NCBI RefSeq assembly: GCF_000355805.1
Contig: NZ_CM001837.1
Coordinates: 532,409-596,408 of the forward strand
DNA from: Dokdonia sp. PRO95
GTDB taxonomy: Bacteria; Bacteroidota; Bacteroidia; Flavobacteriales; Flavobacteriaceae
Direction of reading: 5' to 3'
Length of the DNA: 64,000 nt
Shown: piece by piece, positions 9,125 to 18,008 of the stretch
Layout of the letters: each line of letters begins with the position of its first letter
Numbering within the stretch: the stretch's first letter is position 1
Notes under the pieces: model-generated
What the model was told of the DNA's origin: nothing
Database searches by the model: none
Seen by the model: the letters and a program-made list of their open reading frames with translations, nothing else
Program-made: the position numbers and the translations under genes

Positions 9125-9649
9125 TTACTTCTGAGGTGGATATTTACTTAAAATCTTTTCGGCAAGCTTCTTAAAATGAGCTTCCTTTTTCTCAGGAGAT
9201 GCTTTTACCTTTACATCGCTCTCGCTCGTTGCCTCCCATAAGGTAGCTTGCGTATTTTGAGCTTCATAAATGGTAAGAATAAGCTGTAAGTGCCTTTCGG
9301 CTCCTCCTATAGGAATCCCACCACTTACGCCAACTCCAACATTTCCTCCACCTCCACCAAGACCTACGCCAATGGTGTTTCTAGAGTTAGTCTCAAATTC
9401 GTCAGTTTTTATTTTGATGAAAATATCATTTTCTAGCGTTTTTACAAAACCTCGAGACTGCAATATGCTATCTGTATATTTTATGAATCTACGCTCGTCA
9501 AACTCTGATAAGCCCGATGGCTCAGAGAAGTCGTAATCGTAATTTTTATAACTAGCAATATCTTTCTTAGTATCGTAATCATAATCTACATACATCGTCC
9601 CGCAGCTAGTGAGCATTAATGAGACGATAAGACATAAAAAAAACCGCAT
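9125..9649 (-). CDS. DUF4136 family lipoprotein
   Basis: Start placed at the ATG at 9649, which gives the lipoprotein signal MRFFLCLIVSLMLTSC with Cys16 as lipidation site; the frame extends to 9676 without adding a plausible N-terminus. The mature protein (about 158 residues) has the DUF4136 pattern: YDYDTKKDIASYKNYDY near the start, then RFIKYTDSILQSRGF, a glycine-rich stretch and LILTIYEAQNTQATLWEA. The function of this family is not known; members sit in the cell envelope. Confidence 0.75.
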   Translation of the reverse strand: MRFFLCLIVSLMLTSCGTMYVDYDYDTKKDIASYKNYDYDFSEPSGLSEFDERRFIKYTDSILQSRGFVKTLENDIFIKIKTDEFETNSRNTIGVGLGGGGGNVGVGVSGGIPIGGAERHLQLILTIYEAQNTQATLWEATSESDVKVKASPEKKEAHFKKLAEKILSKYPPQK

Positions 9650-9713
9650 ATCCTTTGTTTTGTATAAAGATAACAAAGGATTATGCAGATTGTTGTATTT
9701 AAACAGTTCTTAA

Positions 9714-10712
9714 CTACTCATTCATCATTTTCCACAATGCATCTTTAAGCTCTACAAGACCTTGTTGTGCAACAGAAGAGATGAATAAGTATGGAATTGG
9801 AAGTTCTCTATCAAGCTCTTCAGAGACTTCTGCTTTAAGTTCTTCATCGAGCATGTCGCTTTTTGTGATTGCGATGAGTCTGCTTTTATCAAGTAATTCT
9901 GGATTGTACTTTTGAAGCTCGTTGAGAAGTACCTCATACTGCTCTGCAATACTATCTGCATCTGCAGGAATCATAAACAGCAGTGTAGAGTTACGTTCTA
10001 TGTGACGTAAGAAACGATGTCCTAACCCTCTACCCTCTGCAGCTCCTTCTATAATACCAGGAATATCTGCCATTACAAAAGATCTAAAATCCCTGTAAGC
10101 CACAATACCTAAGTTAGGCTTAAGTGTAGTAAATTCATAATTGGCAATTTTAGGCTTTGCCGCTGTGATTGCCGCGAGCAATGTAGATTTTCCTACATTA
10201 GGAAACCCTACAAGACCTACATCTGCAAGCACTTTAAGTTCTAAAGTAAGGTGTACCTCATAACCGTCTATTCCTGGCTGTGAGTGCCTAGGAGTCTGGT
10301 TAGTACTACTTTTAAAGTGCCAGTTACCACGACCTCCCATACCACCTCTAGCGGCAATAAACTCTTGACCGTCTTCAGTGATTTCAAAAAGCACCTTATC
10401 AGTTTCTGTGTCTTTAATAGTTGTTCCTAGTGGCACCTCGATATACTCATCTACTCCGTCATGACCCGTAGATCTTGATTTTGCACCATTACCTCCGTGA
10501 CCGGCACGCAGGTGTTTCTTAAATTTTAAGTGTATGAGTGTCCACAGGTTACTATTTCCTTTGATAATGATATGACCTCCACGACCTCCATCACCACCAT
10601 CTGGGCCACCCTTCTCAATAAACTTCTCACGGTGTAAATGCGCAGATCCAGAACCTCCATTTCCTGAGGTTGTGTGAATCTTAACGTAGTCTACAAAATT
10701 TCCTTCTGTCAT
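9714..10712 (-). CDS. obgE: Obg family GTPase
   Basis: A 332-residue essential ribosome-associated GTPase involved in 50S maturation and stress control. Residues 1-158 are the glycine-rich Obg fold ([33 protein letters not shown]). The G domain follows with the P-loop GFPNVGKST, switch motif [16 protein letters not shown] and the ITKSD nucleotide specificity motif. The C-terminal extension seen in some Obg proteins is absent, as is common in Bacteroidetes. It lies 52 bp after the Hpt-Adk gene in the same direction, so co-transcription is likely. Confidence 0.95.
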   Translation of the reverse strand: MTEGNFVDYVKIHTTSGNGGSGSAHLHREKFIEKGGPDGGDGGRGGHIIIKGNSNLWTLIHLKFKKHLRAGHGGNGAKSRSTGHDGVDEYIEVPLGTTIKDTETDKVLFEITEDGQEFIAARGGMGGRGNWHFKSSTNQTPRHSQPGIDGYEVHLTLELKVLADVGLVGFPNVGKSTLLAAITAAKPKIANYEFTTLKPNLGIVAYRDFRSFVMADIPGIIEGAAEGRGLGHRFLRHIERNSTLLFMIPADADSIAEQYEVLLNELQKYNPELLDKSRLIAITKSDMLDEELKAEVSEELDRELPIPYLFISSVAQQGLVELKDALWKMMNE

Positions 10713-10764
10713 CTTTCGGCTAGCCTTTAATTTCTTTAATAATATATAAGTACACTAGTACTTT

Positions 10765-11880
10765 TTATAAGGTGTCAATCACCTTACTTAATCTGTCTGT
10801 AATCTCACTTACTGTACCCACGCCATCAACTCCGTGATACTTATTTTGCTTCTCGTAGTATCCTTTTAAGATAGCAGTTTCTGCATAGTATACTTTAATA
10901 CGGTTGCGTATCACTGCCTCATCTGCATCATCTGCACGCCCAGAAGTCTTACCTCTTTCTAGTAAACGTTGTACTAGCACCTCATCATCCACCTCTAAAG
11001 CAACCATTCCAGAAACCTCAGTATTCTTACTTTCAAGTAATTCTGCTAGTGCTTCTGCCTGTGCCTCTGTACGAGGAAAACCATCAAAAATAAATCCCTT
11101 AGCATCGGCATTTTTCTCCACCTCTGCATTAAGCATTTTTATAGTTACGCTATCTGGAACAAGCTGTCCTTTATCAATGTATGATTTTGCTAAGGTCCCT
11201 AGCTCTGTAGCATTTTTAATGTTGTATCTAAAAACATCTCCAGTACTTATATGTACTAGATTATACTTTTCTTTTAAAACTTCGGCTTGTGTTCCTTTAC
11301 CGGCACCTGGAGGGCCAAATAAAACCAGATTAGTCATTGTAGATTCTTTAAGTTTATAAATGGATGTAAGATTACGTCCTAGACCATTATAGTCTAGACC
11401 ATATCCTACTACAAAATCATTAGGTACTTCTAGCCCTATATAATCTATTTTATAAGGCTTTTTATAAGCCGCTGGCTTATAAAGTAAGGATGCTATCGTA
11501 AAAGAAGCAACCTCTTCGTCTTTAAGTATTTTTATGATGGTTTCAACAGTGTTTCCAGAGTCTACTATATCTTCTACCACAATCACATCGCGTCCTTTAA
11601 GTGATGGTTCTGCTCCCATTACGGTATGAATCTCATCACTTTGCTGTGTTCCTTCATAACTCGCTACCTTAATAAAGCTCAATTCACAATCATGATCAAA
11701 CTTTTTAATAAGCTCTGAGCTAAATAGAAATGCGCCGTTAAGCACTGTAAGAAAGACAGGGCATTTACCCTTGTAATCTTCATTAAGACGCACAGCTACA
11801 CCATTTACGGCATGTTGCACATTTGTTTTTGTAATAAATTCCTCAAACGAGAGGTCGTGTAGTGTGATGGTATTTTTCAT
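10765..11880 (-). CDS. Fusion of hypoxanthine phosphoribosyltransferase and adenylate kinase
   Basis: A 371-residue protein from the ATG at 11880. Residues 1-180 are a hypoxanthine phosphoribosyltransferase (PVFLTVLNGAFLFSSEL, PRPP loop VVEDIVDSGNT), salvaging hypoxanthine or guanine to IMP or GMP. Residues 182-371 are a full adenylate kinase starting at an internal methionine (MTNLVLFGPPGAGKGTQAE, FDGFPRT, LLERGKTSGRADD), interconverting AMP, ATP and ADP. No stop or frameshift separates the two. The kinase has the short lid, so no zinc site. The fusion couples purine salvage to nucleotide phosphorylation. I believe hpt and adk are adjacent in many flavobacteria; how common the fusion is was not checked. 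Confidence 0.92.
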   Translation of the reverse strand: MKNTITLHDLSFEEFITKTNVQHAVNGVAVRLNEDYKGKCPVFLTVLNGAFLFSSELIKKFDHDCELSFIKVASYEGTQQSDEIHTVMGAEPSLKGRDVIVVEDIVDSGNTVETIIKILKDEEVASFTIASLLYKPAAYKKPYKIDYIGLEVPNDFVVGYGLDYNGLGRNLTSIYKLKESTMTNLVLFGPPGAGKGTQAEVLKEKYNLVHISTGDVFRYNIKNATELGTLAKSYIDKGQLVPDSVTIKMLNAEVEKNADAKGFIFDGFPRTEAQAEALAELLESKNTEVSGMVALEVDDEVLVQRLLERGKTSGRADDADEAVIRNRIKVYYAETAILKGYYEKQNKYHGVDGVGTVSEITDRLSKVIDTL

Positions 11881-11892
11881 AATAACAAAGGG

Positions 11893-11927
11893 CAAAGATA
11901 CCAAGAGGAAATGACAATTTGCTCAAA
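11893..11927 (-). promoter_or_regulatory. Promoter of the Hpt-Adk gene (Bacteroidetes type)
   Basis: On the minus strand TTTG (11927-11924), a 23-bp spacer and TATCTTTG (11900-11893) match the TTTG / TAnnTTTG consensus of Bacteroidetes. The -7 box ends 12 bp upstream of the chosen ATG, supporting the start at 11880. Confidence 0.5.
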
Positions 11928-11993
11928 CCCAAAACCCAAATATCAAAAGGAGTTTTTTAAACCACTTCTCAAACTCCATCCTAAGGAAATTTG

Positions 11994-12001
11994 TACTTTT
12001 G
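11994..12001 (+). promoter_or_regulatory. Possible -7 element for purK
   Basis: TACTTTTG matches TAnnTTTG, but no clear TTG lies at the right distance upstream. If used, the purK mRNA has a leader of about 120 nt that ends with a small C/G-rich hairpin (CCCCT/AGAGGG) just before the ATG. I do not recognise a known riboswitch in it. Confidence 0.3.
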
Positions 12002-12129
12002 AAAACAGTAATTAGATGCTATAAAAAATCGAGCTTTGGTGGTTAGTCTGCTGTGTTTGATCAAAGAAATAACTTTTAATTAGATCTCATAGGTCTGCAC
12101 ATAAAACCCCTTGAGAGGGATTTAATATT

Positions 12130-13293
12130 ATGACAAACTACTTTTCTTCACAGTTTAAACTTGGAATTTTAGGCGGTGGCCAGCTCGGCAAGATGATGCT
12201 TTATGACACTAGAAAATATGATATCCAGACATATGTGCTTGACCCTAGTGATGATGCTCCTAGCAAGATTGCTTGTGATCATTTTGAGCAAGGAAGTCTT
12301 ATGGATTATGACACGGTACTCGCTTTTGGCAAAAAAGTAGATGTACTTACCTTTGAGATAGAAAGTGTAAATATAGATGCCCTTGAAGCACTAGAAAAAG
12401 AAGGGGTAAAAGTGTTTCCGCAGCCATCTGTGTTGCGTAACATACAAGATAAAGGAGTACAAAAAGACTTTTATGCACAACATGATATTCCAACAGCGGG
12501 GTATACAAAGTACGCTTTCGCGAAAGCGGTAAAAGAAAACTTAAACACAGCATCAAGTGATATCGAGTTTCCATTTATCTGGAAATCATGCACGGGAGGA
12601 TATGATGGAAAAGGAGTCTCTGTTGTAAGAACCGCCGAAGATTTAGACCACCTACCTCAAGTACCATGCATCGCCGAAAAAATGATCCCATTTAAAAATG
12701 AGCTTGCAGTAATTGTAGCTCGTAGTGTATCTGGCGAAGTAAAGACATACCCTGTGGTAGAAATGGAATTTCACCCAGAAGCAAACCAAGTGGAGTATGT
12801 AATTTGCCCCGCTCGTATAGATGAGAATGTTGCAAATAAAGCTCGCGCAATAGCAGAGCAGGTTTCAAAAGCATTTGGCCATGTAGGTCTGCTTGCTGTT
12901 GAGATGTTTCAAACAGAAGATGATGAGATTCTTGTAAATGAAGTGGCTCCTAGACCACACAATAGTGGTCATTATAGTATAGAGGGAAGTTTTACAAATC
13001 AGTTTGAGCAACATCTTAGAGCTATTTTAGACTTACCGTTAGGAAACACAGATAGTAAAGTAGCATCTGTAATGGTAAATCTAGTAGGTGATGAGGGACA
13101 TACAGGCGCAGTAAAATATAAGAACATAGAACAAATTATGGCAATGGATGGTGTAACACCACACATTTATGGCAAGAAGGAAACAAGACCTTTCCGTAAG
13201 ATGGGACACGTTACCATTGTAAATCACAATCTTGTAAAGGCAAGACAAGTAGCTCAAGAGGTTAAAGAAAACATACGTGTAATTGCACAATAA
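12130..13293 (+). CDS. purK: 5-(carboxyamino)imidazole ribonucleotide synthase PurK
   Basis: A 387-residue ATP-grasp enzyme that carboxylates aminoimidazole ribonucleotide with ATP and bicarbonate in purine synthesis. The N-terminus LGILGGGQLGKMM is diagnostic, as are FIWKSCTGGYDGKG (ATP-grasp loop) and VNEVAPRPHNSGHYSIEG. It is followed after 13 bp by purE, the next enzyme. A palindrome copy codes A129-F-A-K-A133 in a variable linker before the ATP-grasp loop. Confidence 0.95.
   Translation: MTNYFSSQFKLGILGGGQLGKMMLYDTRKYDIQTYVLDPSDDAPSKIACDHFEQGSLMDYDTVLAFGKKVDVLTFEIESVNIDALEALEKEGVKVFPQPSVLRNIQDKGVQKDFYAQHDIPTAGYTKYAFAKAVKENLNTASSDIEFPFIWKSCTGGYDGKGVSVVRTAEDLDHLPQVPCIAEKMIPFKNELAVIVARSVSGEVKTYPVVEMEFHPEANQVEYVICPARIDENVANKARAIAEQVSKAFGHVGLLAVEMFQTEDDEILVNEVAPRPHNSGHYSIEGSFTNQFEQHLRAILDLPLGNTDSKVASVMVNLVGDEGHTGAVKYKNIEQIMAMDGVTPHIYGKKETRPFRKMGHVTIVNHNLVKARQVAQEVKENIRVIAQ
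12513..12528. repeat. Palindrome copy 6 (16 bp)
   Basis: Perfect copy in purK, reading A129-F-A-K-A133. Confidence 0.95.
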
Positions 13294-13306
13294 AAAATTA
13301 GATATT

Positions 13307-13786
13307 ATGAAAGTAGGAATCATAATGGGAAGCACTAGCGACCTGCCAGTAATGCAAGAAGCTATAGACTTCTTAAAAGAAATGAATATTGATACAGAAG
13401 TAGATATTGTGAGCGCACACCGCACACCAGAGAAGCTTTTTGATTATGGTAAAAATGCCCATACTCGCGGTATTAATGTGATTATAGCTGGGGCTGGAGG
13501 TGCTGCACACTTACCTGGAATGGTAGCATCATTATCACCACTACCAGTAATAGGTGTTCCTGTAAAATCTCGTAACTCTATAGATGGATGGGATTCTGTC
13601 CTTTCCATATTACAAATGCCAGGAGGTGTACCTGTTGCAACTGTCGCGCTAGACGGAGCAAAAAATGCAGGTATTCTTGCTGCTCAGATTCTAGGGGCTA
13701 GAGATGGCGCAGTACAAGATAAAATAATAGCTTATAAAGAAGGGCTTAAGCAGAAGGTTATAGAAGGTGCAAAAAGCATTACATAG
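13307..13786 (+). CDS. purE: 5-(carboxyamino)imidazole ribonucleotide mutase PurE
   Basis: A 159-residue enzyme starting at the ATG at 13307 (an upstream TTG is less plausible). It converts N5-CAIR to CAIR, directly after PurK in the pathway. Family motifs are GIIMGSTSDLPVM, SAHRTPE with the active-site histidine, and AGAGGAAHLPGMVAS. Length and motifs are those of the bacterial class I form. It closes the purK-purE operon. Confidence 0.95.
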   Translation: MKVGIIMGSTSDLPVMQEAIDFLKEMNIDTEVDIVSAHRTPEKLFDYGKNAHTRGINVIIAGAGGAAHLPGMVASLSPLPVIGVPVKSRNSIDGWDSVLSILQMPGGVPVATVALDGAKNAGILAAQILGARDGAVQDKIIAYKEGLKQKVIEGAKSIT

Positions 13787-13789
13787 AAA

Positions 13790-13810
13790 AGACCACCTAA
13801 AAGGTGGTCT
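13790..13810 (+). terminator. Hairpin after purE
   Basis: A 9-bp perfect stem (AGACCACCT / AGGTGGTCT) with a 3-nt loop lies 4 bp after the purE stop. It has no T-run, so termination may need help or the hairpin may stabilise the 3' end. Confidence 0.5.
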
Positions 13811-14038
13811 CTAACAATGCAGTATACTGGGAAATGATAACGTATTTATTAACCATTCTAAATATTAACCAAACCTTTTCTACACATTGATGGGGGAAAT
13901 ATCGTTTTAAACTAAAGTGAAAGTACTCTAGTTTTTTTCTATGTAAACAAACTTAAAAAATTCATTCTATTTATCGACAACATCACTACTTTTTTCGATA
14001 AAGTACATGTTTTCAAAAAATTACAAAATTAAAAGTCC

Positions 14039-16066
14039 ATGTCGCTTACAAACAATCCGCTATTACAAGATTTTGATGAAGCTCCTTTTTCTTCAATTAA
14101 AGACGAGCATTTTAAGCCAGCCTTTGAAGAAGCAATACGCTTAAGTCGTAAAGAAATAGACGATATCGCTACCAGCGACGAGCCTGCTACTTTTACAAAT
14201 ACCATCGCAGCCTTAGACTACGCAGGACAGCAACTAGATCGTATTTCAAGTATCTTTTTTAACTTAAATAGCGCCGAAACCTCTGAAGCTATTCAGAAAA
14301 TAGCACAAGAAGTTTCTCCACTGCTTACAGCTTTTAACAATGACATTACTCTTAACGAGCAGTTATTTGCTAGAATTCAAGATATATACGCTCAAAAAGA
14401 CAGTTTAGACCTTACCGTAGAAGAAAAAACACTTCTCGATAAAAAATACAAGAGTTTCTCTCGAAATGGAGCCAACTTACCAGAGGATAAAAAATCCCGC
14501 TTACGCGAAATTGATACTGCGCTAGCACAATTAAAACTGAGTTTTGGCGAAAACATTCTAGCCGAAACAAACAGCTACGAGCTGCACATCACCGATGAAA
14601 AAGACCTAGCAGGAATACCTGATAGTGCAAAAGAAGCATTTGCTGCCGAAGCAGTCTCTAGAGAAAAAGATGGATGGGTAGTAACACTTGATTACCCTAG
14701 CTACATTCCGTTTATGAAGTATGCAGATAATCGTGAGCTACGTAAGGAGCTATCACTTGCATTTGGGAGTAGAGCATTTAAAAACAACGAGCACGATAAT
14801 CAAAAGAACACGCTGGAGATTGCAAATCTACGTCATGAGCGTGCACAGTTACTTGGGTATGCTACACACGCACATTTTGTACTAGAAGAGCGCATGGCAA
14901 AAACGCCAGAAAAAGTAATAAACTTTTTAAACGAATTGCTAGAAAAAGCAAAACCTGCTGCCCAGAAAGAATTTGAACAACTAGAAAAATTTGCAAATGA
15001 GCTTGATAACATCGCCCGCTTAGAAAAGTGGGATGGTTCGTATTATGCTGAGAAGCTTAAGAAAAAACTCTTTAGCCTAGATGACGAGCAACTCAAACCT
15101 TATTTCAAGTTAGAAAATGTAATTGACGGAGTTTTTGAAATTGCGACACGATTGTTTGGACTTCAGTTTAAACAAGTATATGATGTAGATGTTTACCACA
15201 AAGAGGTGAAAACTTATCGTGTTACAGATGCAGATGGCAACTATGTATCGCTATTCTATGCAGATTTCCACCCACGTAAAGGAAAGCGTGGTGGAGCGTG
15301 GATGACTTCTTTTAAAGGACAGAAAATTGAGAATGGTATAAATGATCGCCCGCATATATCTAATGTATGCAACTTCACTCCTTCTACACCTAGCAAACCA
15401 TCACTACTTACATTTAATGAGGTAACTACGCTCTTTCACGAGTTTGGACACGGGCTACACGGTATGCTTGCAAATACTACCTACCCTAGCCTCTCAGGAA
15501 CTTCTGTATACTGGGATTTTGTTGAGTTACCAAGTCAAGTACTAGAGAATTGGTGTTATGAGAAAGAAGCTTTAGAGCTTTTTGCAACACATTATGAGAC
15601 CGGTGAAGTAATCCCAATGGATTTAGTTCAAAAAATAAAGGATGCTGCTACCTTCCAAGAAGGAATGGCAACACTGCGCCAACTAAGCTTTGGCTTACTC
15701 GATATGTCTTGGCATGGTCAAGACCCGAGTGAGATTAAGGATGTAAAAGCATTTGAAACAAAAGCATTTGGAGATACTTCTTTATATCCTGACACTCCAG
15801 AGACGTGTATGAGTACAGCATTTGCACACATCTTTCAAGGAGGGTATTCTTCTGGATATTACAGCTACAAATGGGCAGAAGTACTAGATGCAGATGCGTT
15901 TGAATACTTTAAAGAAGAAGGGATTTTTAACAAAGATGTGGCAGCTAAGTTTAAGGATCACGTACTCTCAAAAGGAGGAATAGAGGACCCTATGATATTG
16001 TATAAACGTTTCCGTGGTCAAGAGCCTAAACCAGAAGCATTATTACGACGTGCAGGACTTATTTAA
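14039..16066 (+). CDS. M3 family oligopeptidase (Dcp/oligopeptidase A type)
   Basis: A 675-residue cytoplasmic zinc metallopeptidase of the thimet oligopeptidase family. The zinc motif is H467-E-F-G-H471 in TTLFHEFGHGLHGML, with the third ligand expected in the following FVELPSQVLENW segment. The C-terminal FAHIFQGGYSSGYYSYKWAEVL block is typical. No signal peptide is present. The start NPLLQDFDEAPFSSIKDEHFKPAFEEAI resembles peptidyl-dipeptidase Dcp of Bacteroidetes, but sequence alone does not separate Dcp from oligopeptidase A. It likely degrades short peptides from protein turnover. Confidence 0.9.
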   Translation: MSLTNNPLLQDFDEAPFSSIKDEHFKPAFEEAIRLSRKEIDDIATSDEPATFTNTIAALDYAGQQLDRISSIFFNLNSAETSEAIQKIAQEVSPLLTAFNNDITLNEQLFARIQDIYAQKDSLDLTVEEKTLLDKKYKSFSRNGANLPEDKKSRLREIDTALAQLKLSFGENILAETNSYELHITDEKDLAGIPDSAKEAFAAEAVSREKDGWVVTLDYPSYIPFMKYADNRELRKELSLAFGSRAFKNNEHDNQKNTLEIANLRHERAQLLGYATHAHFVLEERMAKTPEKVINFLNELLEKAKPAAQKEFEQLEKFANELDNIARLEKWDGSYYAEKLKKKLFSLDDEQLKPYFKLENVIDGVFEIATRLFGLQFKQVYDVDVYHKEVKTYRVTDADGNYVSLFYADFHPRKGKRGGAWMTSFKGQKIENGINDRPHISNVCNFTPSTPSKPSLLTFNEVTTLFHEFGHGLHGMLANTTYPSLSGTSVYWDFVELPSQVLENWCYEKEALELFATHYETGEVIPMDLVQKIKDAATFQEGMATLRQLSFGLLDMSWHGQDPSEIKDVKAFETKAFGDTSLYPDTPETCMSTAFAHIFQGGYSSGYYSYKWAEVLDADAFEYFKEEGIFNKDVAAKFKDHVLSKGGIEDPMILYKRFRGQEPKPEALLRRAGLI

Positions 16067-16087
16067 GTTCAAACATTAATCAGATTA

Positions 16088-16115
16088 CAAAAGGAGTTCA
16101 TTATATGGGCTCCTT
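16088..16115. terminator. Terminator-like hairpin between convergent genes
   Basis: AAAGGAG and CTCCTTT pair across a 13-nt loop and are followed by a T-rich stretch, placed after the M3 peptidase stop and overlapping the last codons of the opposing glycosyltransferase gene. Confidence 0.5.
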
Positions 16116-17327
16116 TTTATTTTTCTCCTCAATCCACTTAGACATAAACTTGGTACTACGCATCGAGTGATGTAATAACATCTGCCCTGTGAAATTATTG
16201 AGTCGGCTGGTTTCTAGATTAGCCTTAAGAGTATTGATTCTTGTTATGAAATCTTCTTCGAAGTCTTCTTTTTGAAAATTTTTATTGACAATTTCTTTTC
16301 CTTGCTCCTGAGCTTTGCTCCAAACTAGCTCATCACTATATAAGGTAATCGCCTCTCTTGCAAAAGTCGCATCATCATCAGTTATCGCACCACTCCACGG
16401 CAAGCCTTGTTGCATTCCTTCTGCACCTATTGTTGTGGTCACAGATGGGGTTCCACACTGCATCGCATCGATAAACTTTCCTTTTAAACCTGCCCCAAAA
16501 CGTAGCGGAGCAAGTAATACACGTGCATTTAATATCACTTCATGCGCATCTTCTGCTCTTCCTTTTACAATAAATCCATCCTTCCTATTATGAAGTTGCA
16601 TCACTTTTTCTGACGGATAAGCTCCATAGATATGTAACTCTGCAGCAGGAATTGCTTTCCTAATTAATGGCCAGATATTCTTTTTGAGCGCTAGCGTAGC
16701 ATCCCAGTTAGGGAGATGTATAAAATTACCTATCGCTATAAAATGTTGCCGCTCATCAAAAGGCTTAAAATTGGCTGGGGCTTTTGGTAACAAAAAAGGT
16801 ACGTAATGTAAGAGTGAGCTAGGTACTTTAAAAAAGTCTTGCAATAATGCAATCTCTACTTGAGAAATCATTAACGTGAGATCACATCTATATATGGACG
16901 CTATTTCTCTTTTGGCAACATCAGACACAAGATCTTGTTCCCTGAAATCTCTATCCTCTTTTACTGCTTGCTGGCGTGCTTTTCTCAGGCAATGTAAATC
17001 TTCGGTGTCTAGTATTTTAATGGCTTCTGGACATTGTTCTGCGATGCGCCATCCAAATTGCTCTTCGGCCATAAATCGGTCAAAAAGGACGATATTGGGT
17101 TGGTACGCTTTCGCGAAAGCGTTAAAAGATTCATCATTTACACGTATCTCTTGGGTAGCAATGCCGAGTGTTTCTAAATCAAAAGCATTTTCTGAAACTC
17201 CCGCCGTGCTAGCATAAGTAATCTTCCAACCCTTTGCTAGCATTATATCTAATAGCTGCAACATCCTACTTCCCGCTGCCGAAGAGGTAGGCTCAACCCA
17301 TACTGTAGAGATCACTAATACGTTCAT
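16101..17327 (-). CDS. Glycosyltransferase (GT-B, family 4-like)
   Basis: A 408-residue protein with the two Rossmann-like halves of GT-B enzymes: MNVLVISTVWVEPTSSAAGSRM at the N-terminus and, in the second half, FIAIGNFIHLPNWDA, AELHIYGAYPSEKV and the donor-site region LLAPLRFGAGLKGKFIDAMQCGTPSVTT, where E/D-x7-E-like family 4 features are partly kept. No signal peptide. It stands alone on the minus strand, divergent from the GbsR-type regulator. Acceptor and donor are unknown. Palindrome copy 7 codes residues 70-74. Confidence 0.8.
   Translation of the reverse strand: MNVLVISTVWVEPTSSAAGSRMLQLLDIMLAKGWKITYASTAGVSENAFDLETLGIATQEIRVNDESFNAFAKAYQPNIVLFDRFMAEEQFGWRIAEQCPEAIKILDTEDLHCLRKARQQAVKEDRDFREQDLVSDVAKREIASIYRCDLTLMISQVEIALLQDFFKVPSSLLHYVPFLLPKAPANFKPFDERQHFIAIGNFIHLPNWDATLALKKNIWPLIRKAIPAAELHIYGAYPSEKVMQLHNRKDGFIVKGRAEDAHEVILNARVLLAPLRFGAGLKGKFIDAMQCGTPSVTTTIGAEGMQQGLPWSGAITDDDATFAREAITLYSDELVWSKAQEQGKEIVNKNFQKEDFEEDFITRINTLKANLETSRLNNFTGQMLLHHSMRSTKFMSKWIEEKNKKEPI
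17106..17121. repeat. Palindrome copy 7 (16 bp)
   Basis: Perfect copy in the glycosyltransferase gene, coding A70-F-A-K-A74. Confidence 0.95.
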
Positions 17328-17373
17328 AAAATCAAAAATACAGATAAGAATATTGCTTTGATTAAAAATAATA

Positions 17374-17391
17374 TTTCATTTATTATTGAAA
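17374..17391. promoter_or_regulatory. Operator-like inverted repeat TTTCA-N8-TGAAA (site A)
   Basis: This 18-bp site overlaps the -33 box of the promoter of the GbsR-type regulator at 17419. An identical geometry occurs at 17981-17998 before the next gene, so both are probably bound by that regulator. Confidence 0.5.
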
Positions 17392-17414
17392 CTACAATAA
17401 CATTCGTATATTTG
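17386..17414 (+). promoter_or_regulatory. Promoter of the GbsR-type regulator
   Basis: TTG (17386-17388), 18-bp spacer and TATATTTG (17407-17414), a full TAnnTTTG match. It ends only 4 bp before the ATG at 17419, so the transcript should have almost no leader. Confidence 0.6.
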
Positions 17415-17418
17415 ATGT

Positions 17419-17922
17419 ATGGAATTTAGTCAAGCAAAAAATAAGTTTATACAAACGTGGGGAGCCTTAGGATCTCAATGGGGAATTAATAAAACTATGG
17501 CACAAATTCATGCATTATTAATGGTCTCACCAGAAGCACTTAGCATGGAAGACATCATGGGTGAGCTTCATATCTCCCGCGGTAACGCGAGTATGAATTT
17601 ACGCTCACTTATAGACTGGGGTATTATTTTTAAAGAATATAAAGCCGGTGAACGAAGGGAATACTTTGTAGCCGAAAGTAATATAGACGAGCTGGCAAGG
17701 AAGATTGCAAAGGAACGCAGCAAGCGAGAAATCAAACCAACGCTGAGAGTTTTAGAGGAAGTAAGCAATCTACAAGATACTGATTCTAAGGAAGCGGCTC
17801 ACTTTAAAGCAAAAACAGCCGAGCTCCATGAGTTTGTCTCTAGAGCCGACAGCATGCTTGAAAAAATCACCGATTATAAAGAGAACTGGATTACTAAGAC
17901 CATCTTAAAACTGATGAAGTAA
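17419..17922 (+). CDS. GbsR/MarR family transcriptional regulator
   Basis: A 167-residue DNA-binding protein. The winged helix-turn-helix is visible as LSMEDIMGELHISRGNASMNLRSLIDWGIIFKEYKAGERREYF (about residues 38-82), close to the GbsR branch of MarR-like repressors. The C-terminal half is charged and helical, likely the dimerisation part. Inverted repeats of the form TTTCA-N8-TGAAA lie before this gene and before the next, suggesting autoregulation and control of the genes at 18009-19734. The effector is unknown. Confidence 0.85.
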   Translation: MEFSQAKNKFIQTWGALGSQWGINKTMAQIHALLMVSPEALSMEDIMGELHISRGNASMNLRSLIDWGIIFKEYKAGERREYFVAESNIDELARKIAKERSKREIKPTLRVLEEVSNLQDTDSKEAAHFKAKTAELHEFVSRADSMLEKITDYKENWITKTILKLMK

Positions 17923-17944
17923 TACTTCTCAAACTCTACATAAC

Positions 17945-17968
17945 AAGCACTGAAACATGTGCTTTTTA
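17945..17968 (+). terminator. Weak terminator after the GbsR-type gene
   Basis: A 6-bp stem (AAGCAC / GTGCTT) with an 8-nt loop followed by TTTATT, 22 bp after the stop. Confidence 0.35.
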
Positions 17969-17980
17969 TTGAATTAAATG

Positions 17981-17998
17981 TTTCATTTTTTTCTGAAA
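17981..17998. promoter_or_regulatory. Operator-like inverted repeat TTTCA-N8-TGAAA (site B)
   Basis: It ends 10 bp before the ATG at 18009 and has the same arms and spacing as site A. Its position would block transcription of the 18009-19734 operon when occupied. Confidence 0.5.
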
Positions 17999-18008
17999 GT
18001 ATAATATT

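Noticed and set aside
12005-12129. Purine riboswitch in the purK leader
   Set aside because: No three-way junction or conserved purine-aptamer loops could be recognised.
13970-14002. Inverted repeat TTTATCGA-N17-TCGATAAA upstream of the M3 peptidase gene
   Set aside because: Eight-base arms with a long loop in A/T-rich sequence; no second copy or promoter context, so not reported as an operator.
14503-14518. CGCTTACGCGAAATTG in the M3 peptidase gene as another palindrome copy
   Set aside because: It is not symmetric outside the central bases and reads as ordinary coding sequence.
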